Positions 59,864 through 64,000 of a stretch of 64,000 nt of DNA are shown here, in pieces; within the stretch, counting starts at the first letter, position 1, and each line of letters starts with the position of its first letter. Position numbers and translations under genes: made by a program. Under the pieces are notes generated by a model. That model did not search any database. It was not told the origin of the DNA and was given only the letters and a program-made list of their open reading frames with translations. The stretch is from Uliginosibacterium gangwonense (lineage in GTDB: Bacteria > Pseudomonadota > Gammaproteobacteria > Burkholderiales > Rhodocyclaceae), in NCBI GenBank assembly GCA_005239635.1, contig SBBQ01000040.1, forward strand, positions 47,304 through 111,303. Reading direction: 5' to 3'.

Positions 59864-60277
59864 CTATCCCACCGTGCCGAGGTCGTAACTGACTTGTAAA
59901 GCATTGTCCTGCGCGAAGTGCACAAGGAAGTTGTACGACATGGGCTCTTCTTGATAAAGCGCGGCGCTCACAATGACGCAGCTTGCACCATTGATCCAGC
60001 AGCCGGGGCGAACATGGGGTGAGTAGTGCGTGCGTCGGTCGGCGCCCCGCGTAGCGAATAGGTCACACAGTCGTTCGGTCCAGTCACTGGGGCGAAACTT
60101 GCGGCCGTCTAGGGTCGTACCAATCACCACAAAGTCACACGGTGTACGGTGGCTAATCGGGCCGGTATTGGCAGACGCACAATCATCATGAACCGAGCTT
60201 GTCATCTCTGCGATGTAAAGGCTGGGGTTGGCCTGCAAAGCCTCGCTGGCAGCGCTTGATGTTTTTTTCGGCGTCAT
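59864..60277 (-). CDS. DUF3579 protein
   Basis: The 137-residue product contains the DUF3579 core FVVIGTTLDGRKFRPSDWTERLCDLFATRGADRRTHYSPHVRPGCWINGASCVIVSAALYQEEPMSYNFLVHFAQDNALQVSY. The family is small, beta-rich and largely betaproteobacterial, with unknown function. It commonly stands next to argD-argF-argG, here on the opposite strand. The N-terminal 45 residues are low in structure; the true start may be internal. Confidence 0.88.
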   Translation of the reverse strand: MTPKKTSSAASEALQANPSLYIAEMTSSVHDDCASANTGPISHRTPCDFVVIGTTLDGRKFRPSDWTERLCDLFATRGADRRTHYSPHVRPGCWINGASCVIVSAALYQEEPMSYNFLVHFAQDNALQVSYDLGTVG

Positions 60278-60679
60278 GGCAATGGGCTCGAGTTACCTAA
60301 CTCGTGGCCTGAAGTAGTCATTCCAAATGTTCGATCGCTGGGGGAGCTCAGGCTTCAAGACCCTATGTACTCTGTGCAGAGGGTCATGCGGTGTCGTCAT
60401 TACGCATCGTCAAGCTGTGTGGCAACACACAGGTGCCTGCAAAACAACCCCGAATTAGCGATTTCTACCATTGCTATAACGGGCGCCAACAGCGCATTTT
60501 AACACCTTGACATGTTGCTTCGCACAAATTTTGCCCGTTTGAGTGTTTGCCGGTGTCCAATGAGCGGTTTGTTGTCATTCAGTTAGTCATGGTGGTGTTA
60601 CTGTTTTCGCTACCTTTGGATATCCTGCGATTTGCTGAATGAACCTTGTATTCGCTTGCTAGAGGCTATACAGGGCCTC

Positions 60680-60799
60680 GAAAATTACTTAAAATTTCAT
60701 GTTCTTAGCAATTGTCTTCTATCGGTGCCCTATGTGTGCTGAATAGGTGGCGAATGCGGTAGCAACACGGCGGCGGCGATAAGCCGCCGTGTTGTTTTT
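60680..60799 (+). ncRNA. Candidate small RNA or arg leader ending in a terminator
   Basis: A putative start near 60680, from a TATACA -10, and a terminator at 60764-60799 would give a transcript of about 120 nt. There is no upstream plus-strand gene whose mRNA this terminator could end: rpsT is 1 kb away and DUF3579 is on the other strand. It could be an independent small RNA or a leader attenuator of argD-argF. Sequence alone cannot distinguish these. Confidence 0.3.
60764..60799 (+). terminator. Rho-independent terminator upstream of argD
   Basis: AACACGGCGGC (60764-60774) and GCCGCCGTGTT (60783-60793) flank an 8-base loop, followed by GTTTTT. Perfect 11-bp stem. Confidence 0.8.
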
Positions 60800-60918
60800 G
60801 GCATGACTGTTGTGCGGATGCGTTGCGCATTTGGCGCGATGTTTGGCAGTGGATTGATGTTGTTTGCACTTGTCGCGACGAGTGCTTGTGTGCCCTAGTT
60901 GGGCGGAGAGATGCTTTC

Positions 60919-62091
60919 ATGTCGTACCTGATGAATACCTATGCACGCCAATCGATCGGTCTTTCGCATGGCGAAGGCGCATGGGTGTGGGATACCGAGG
61001 GCCGTAAATATCTGGACGCGCTGTCTGGTATTGCCGTCAATACACTGGGTCACAATCATCCTAAATTGGTTGCTGCACTGCGCGATCAAGTGGGTCAGCT
61101 GATTCATTCCTCGAATATTTATCAAGTGCCTTTGCAAGAGCAGCTGGGTGAGCGTTTGGCCACCTTGTCTGGCATGGAAAAGGTGTTCTTCTGTAATTCC
61201 GGATTAGAGGCGAATGAGGCTGCGATCAAATTGGCCCGTCTCTACGGTCACAATCGTGGCATTGAGTCACCAGAAATTGTGGTTTACGAAAAGGCCTTCC
61301 ACGGCCGCTCACTCGCCACCTTGTCTGCTACGGGTAATCGCAAAGTACAAAAAGGTTTCGAGCCTTTAGTGCCGAACTTTGTGCGTGTGCCTATGAACGA
61401 TATGGCGGCATTGGAGCAAATCGCTGCAGAGCGCCCCAATGTGGTGGCCGTGTTTCTTGAGACCATTCAAGGTGAAGGTGGTATCAATCTGTCGCGCATT
61501 GAATATTTGCAAGCATTGCGCGCCTTGTGTGACCGCAAGGGTTGGTTACTCATGCTGGACGAAGTTCAGTGCGGTATTGGCCGAACCGGTCGTTGGTTTG
61601 CCCATCAGTGGGCTGATATCAAGCCGGATGTTATGCCTTTGGCAAAGGGGCTTGGTTCGGGCGTACCGATTGGAGCTGTGGTGGCAAGTGGCATTGCTGC
61701 GCAAACATTTCAACCGGGTAATCATGGCACCACATTCGGTGGCAACCCATTAGCGATGCGCGCAGGTTTAACCACGCTGCAAACTGTTGAAGAAGACGGC
61801 TTGATGGAAAACGCCGTGCGTCAAGGGCAGTACATTCGCACGGCATTGGCCGAAGGCCTGCGCGGCGTAAGCGCACTGCGTGAAATTCGCGGCCAAGGCC
61901 TCATGATTGGTATTGAGCTTGATCGCCCCTGTGCTGAGTTGGTGAAGAAGGGCCTTGAGCGTGGCGTGCTGATCAATGTTACCTCTGACAACGTGATTCG
62001 TCTCCTGCCACCACTGGTATTTGGCGATGATGAATCGCGCTTGCTGGTGGAAACGCTGGTTCCCATGATTAGAGAATTTGTCGGTGCCTGA
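60919..62091 (+). CDS. argD: Acetylornithine aminotransferase
   Basis: ArgD transfers the amino group in the fourth step of arginine synthesis, using PLP. The 390-residue class III aminotransferase has MSYLMNTYARQSIGLSHGEGAWVWDTEGRKYLDALSGIAVNTLGHNHP, KVFFCNSGLEANEAAIKLARLYG, LLMLDEVQCGIGRTGRWFAHQW, MPLAKGLGSGVPIGAVVAS (PLP Lys) and GNHGTTFGGNPLAMRAG. ATG 60919 has GGAGAG upstream; the frame extends 32 codons further. First of argD-argF-argG. Confidence 0.95.
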   Translation: MSYLMNTYARQSIGLSHGEGAWVWDTEGRKYLDALSGIAVNTLGHNHPKLVAALRDQVGQLIHSSNIYQVPLQEQLGERLATLSGMEKVFFCNSGLEANEAAIKLARLYGHNRGIESPEIVVYEKAFHGRSLATLSATGNRKVQKGFEPLVPNFVRVPMNDMAALEQIAAERPNVVAVFLETIQGEGGINLSRIEYLQALRALCDRKGWLLMLDEVQCGIGRTGRWFAHQWADIKPDVMPLAKGLGSGVPIGAVVASGIAAQTFQPGNHGTTFGGNPLAMRAGLTTLQTVEEDGLMENAVRQGQYIRTALAEGLRGVSALREIRGQGLMIGIELDRPCAELVKKGLERGVLINVTSDNVIRLLPPLVFGDDESRLLVETLVPMIREFVGA

Positions 62092-62133
62092 ACGGTTTCG
62101 TTCAAACGCATCGGTTCGAGTGAGCAGCAAAGT

Positions 62134-63060
62134 ATGCCCAACACAAATAAACCGCTAAGACATTTTCTTCAATTCAGCGATCTATCCCGTGACGAACTGG
62201 ACTACCTGTTCGAGCGCACGCGCTGGATTAAGCAGCAATTCAAGTCATATCAAAAATATTGGCCACTGGTTGATCGCACGCTGGTAATGATTTTTGAAAA
62301 AGCCAGTACGCGTACGCGTCTGTCTTTTGAAGCGGGTATGCATCAACTGGGTGGAAGTGCGATTTATCTCAATACGCGAGATTCTCAGCTCGGGCGTGGT
62401 GAGCCTGTTGAAGATGCGGCGCAAGTTATTTCGCGCATGTCAGACATCGTCATGATTCGTACGTTTGAGCAGGCGATTATTGAACGCTTTGCAGCGAATT
62501 CACGTGTGCCGGTGATTAACGGCCTGACTAACGAATACCACCCTTGCCAGATTTTGGCCGACATCTTTACGTTTGTTGAACACCGTGGCCCGATTCAAGG
62601 TAAAACAGTGGCTTGGATTGGCGACTCGAACAACATGTGCAATACCTGGTTGCAGGCTGCCAAGTTGCTCGATTTCAAAGTGCGCGTTAGCACGCCGCCT
62701 GGTTATGAAATTGAAGCGGCATTGGCCGGTGAGGCGGGTGCGCATTTTCAAACCTTTGCTGATCCAATGGAGGCTGCACGCGGCGCTGATTTGGTAACCA
62801 CAGATGTGTGGACCAGCATGGGGTTTGAGGCTGAAAATGAAGAGCGCATGCGTGACTTTGCTGATTGGCAAGTCGATGCTGACATGATGAAAGTTGCAGC
62901 GCCGAATGCCGTATTTATGCATTGCTTGCCAGCACATCGCGGCGAAGAAGTTTCTGCAGAAGTGATTGATGGCCCGCAATCTGTGGTGTGGGACGAGGCC
63001 GAAAATCGTTTGCATGTGCAAAAGGCTTTGATGGAATTTTTGTTGTTGGGCCGTATTTAG
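62134..63060 (+). CDS. argF: Ornithine carbamoyltransferase
   Basis: ArgF makes citrulline from ornithine and carbamoyl phosphate. The 308-residue enzyme has the carbamoyl phosphate site EKASTRTRLSFEAGM, QLGRGEPVEDAAQVISRM, the NEYHPCQILADIFTF (HPCQ) loop, WIGDSNNMCNTWLQAA and the ornithine loop MHCLPAHRGEEVSAEVIDG. It lies 42 bases after argD. An octamer is at 62864, read as Trp-Gln. Confidence 0.97.
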   Translation: MPNTNKPLRHFLQFSDLSRDELDYLFERTRWIKQQFKSYQKYWPLVDRTLVMIFEKASTRTRLSFEAGMHQLGGSAIYLNTRDSQLGRGEPVEDAAQVISRMSDIVMIRTFEQAIIERFAANSRVPVINGLTNEYHPCQILADIFTFVEHRGPIQGKTVAWIGDSNNMCNTWLQAAKLLDFKVRVSTPPGYEIEAALAGEAGAHFQTFADPMEAARGADLVTTDVWTSMGFEAENEERMRDFADWQVDADMMKVAAPNAVFMHCLPAHRGEEVSAEVIDGPQSVVWDEAENRLHVQKALMEFLLLGRI

Positions 63061-63159
63061 AAAGCAGCGTGTCTGCTTGGGCTTGGCAAAGTGTTTGGCA
63101 AAATTAATGATCGTTTGAACTGCCTCACAAGGGCTTACTAGAGAGTTTTGGATAATCGT

Positions 63160-64000
63160 ATGAGCGATATCAAGAAGGTCGTACTGGCGTATTCAGGTGG
63201 TCTGGATACCTCTGTAATTTTGAAGTGGCTGCAAGATACTTATCAGTGCGAAGTGGTGACATTTACAGCTGACTTGGGCCAAGGCGAAGAGTTGGAACCC
63301 GCCCGTGCCAAGGCCATTAAATTTGGCATCAAGCCAGAGAACATCTTTATTGACGATTTGCGTGAAGAGTTTGTGCGTGATTTCGTGTTCCCGATGTTCC
63401 GTGCCAACACGATTTACGAAGGCGAGTACCTGCTGGGTACATCCATCGCCCGTCCGTTGATTGCCAAACGACTCATTGATATCGCACGTCAAACCGGCGC
63501 GGACGCTATTTCTCATGGCGCAACGGGCAAAGGTAATGACCAAGTTCGTTTTGAGTTGGGTGCCTATGCGCTGATGCCGGGCGTGAAGGTGATTGCACCG
63601 TGGCGCGAATGGGATCTGCTGTCACGCGAAAAGCTGCTGGCTTACGCTGAGAAGCACGGTATTCCGATCGAGATGAAACACAAGCAAGGTGGTTCGCCGT
63701 ACTCCATGGATGCCAACCTGCTGCACATCAGCTACGAAGGTCGTCACCTTGAAGATCCTGCAGCCGAAGCGGAAGACAGTATGTGGCGTTGGACGGTTTC
63801 ACCAGAAGCCGCGCCTGACCAAGCCGAGTATCTCGATTTAGTCTTTGAAAAGGGCGACCTCGTTTCAATCAATGGTCAGCGCATGAAGGCGCACGAATTG
63901 TTAGCCAGTTTGAATCAAATTGGCGGCAAGCATGGAATTGGTCGCCTTGATTTGGTTGAAAACCGCTACGTCGGCATGAAGTCGCGCGGTTGCTATGAAA
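63160..64000 (+). CDS. argG: Argininosuccinate synthase, 3' truncated by window edge
   Basis: ArgG ligates citrulline and aspartate with ATP. 280 codons are visible. The N-terminus [52 protein letters not shown] carries the ATP-binding SGGLDTS P-loop motif. It is followed by [45 protein letters not shown] and [21 protein letters not shown]. The start ATG is at 63160. The rest, about 120 residues, lies beyond the window. It completes the argD-argF-argG order. Confidence 0.97.
   Translation, partial: MSDIKKVVLAYSGGLDTSVILKWLQDTYQCEVVTFTADLGQGEELEPARAKAIKFGIKPENIFIDDLREEFVRDFVFPMFRANTIYEGEYLLGTSIARPLIAKRLIDIARQTGADAISHGATGKGNDQVRFELGAYALMPGVKVIAPWREWDLLSREKLLAYAEKHGIPIEMKHKQGGSPYSMDANLLHISYEGRHLEDPAAEAEDSMWRWTVSPEAAPDQAEYLDLVFEKGDLVSINGQRMKAHELLASLNQIGGKHGIGRLDLVENRYVGMKSRGCYE

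Larger units (their letters stand above)
60278..60918. other. Long gap between DUF3579 gene and argD
   Basis: This 641-base stretch has no protein gene I can support. It holds a plausible promoter (TTGTAT near 60644, TATACA at 60667-60672) and a strong terminator at 60764-60799, together suggesting a small transcript ahead of argD. The ribosome site of argD (GGAGAG) lies at about 60904. Confidence 0.4.

Noticed and set aside
60507..60535. TTGACA at 60507 as a -35 box for argD or a small RNA
   Set aside because: No acceptable -10 at 16-18 bases; the best AT-rich hexamer is too close.

Overview
The window is chromosomal DNA from a betaproteobacterium, most likely order Burkholderiales. Family and genus cannot be fixed from the sequence alone. 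The assignment rests on gene order: sodB-xseA-exbB-exbD-lpxK-Trm112-kdsB-adk, rpmB/rpmG with radC, coaBC and dut, a DUF3579 gene next to argD-argF-argG, and murJ next to rpsT. A PEP-CTERM protein, a K+-insensitive H+-pyrophosphatase and a PPi-type phosphofructokinase fit the same group. Base composition looks roughly balanced. I saw no phage, insertion sequence, CRISPR array, rRNA or tRNA.

Layout. 1-3.3 kb: 3' part of tldD, a PA0069-type radical SAM gene and a TauE/SafE permease. 3.6-8.7 kb: an envelope-lipid-like group (two GT4 glycosyltransferases, a zinc phospholipase-C-like protein, a PAP2 phosphatase, a DedA protein). 8.8-16.4 kb: a lipoprotein, TerC, purN, DUF3108, an RsmB/F-type rRNA methyltransferase, an MscS channel and a fatty-acid desaturase. 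16.8-22.6 kb: rpmG (too short for routine ORF calling), rpmB, a PEP-CTERM protein, radC, coaBC, dut, a queuosine-precursor transporter and a DUF2059 protein. 22.7-37.7 kb: a C2/glyoxylate and TCA block (aceB, glycerate kinase, hyi, a LysR regulator, aceA, rraA, clpA-clpS, cspA, icd, aceK). 37.6-43.2 kb: an rluE-type gene, DUF192, an orphan HybE/HupK-like hydrogenase-maturation pair, SirB2, a beta-propeller glycosidase-like protein and a glycine-zipper protein. 43.4-54.1 kb: sodB, xseA, exbBD, lpxK, Trm112, kdsB, adk, pfp and an hppA with a fused C-terminal OmpA-like domain. 54.6-64 kb: a BarA-like hybrid kinase, murJ, rpsT, DUF3579, argD, argF and the start of argG.

How the genes work together. 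aceA and aceB carry the glyoxylate shunt and share a near-identical TCTTATAYAAGA palindrome upstream. icd and aceK set the isocitrate branch point. hyi and glycerate kinase belong to C2 salvage, but glyoxylate carboligase and tartronate semialdehyde reductase are not in the window. pfp and hppA, side by side, suggest that pyrophosphate is used as an energy currency.

The most unusual signal is not a gene. The octamer TTGCCAAT (complement ATTGGCAA) occurs about 54 times by eye in 64 kb, against about 2 expected by chance. It appears on both strands, in genes and between them, and in all reading frames. The extended form is TTTTGCCAAT followed by C or G. It behaves like the DNA uptake sequences of Neisseriaceae and Pasteurellaceae but matches neither. 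I know of no such element described for Burkholderiales. A second notable element is a perfect 18-bp dyad carrying two consensus DnaA boxes between xseA and exbB.
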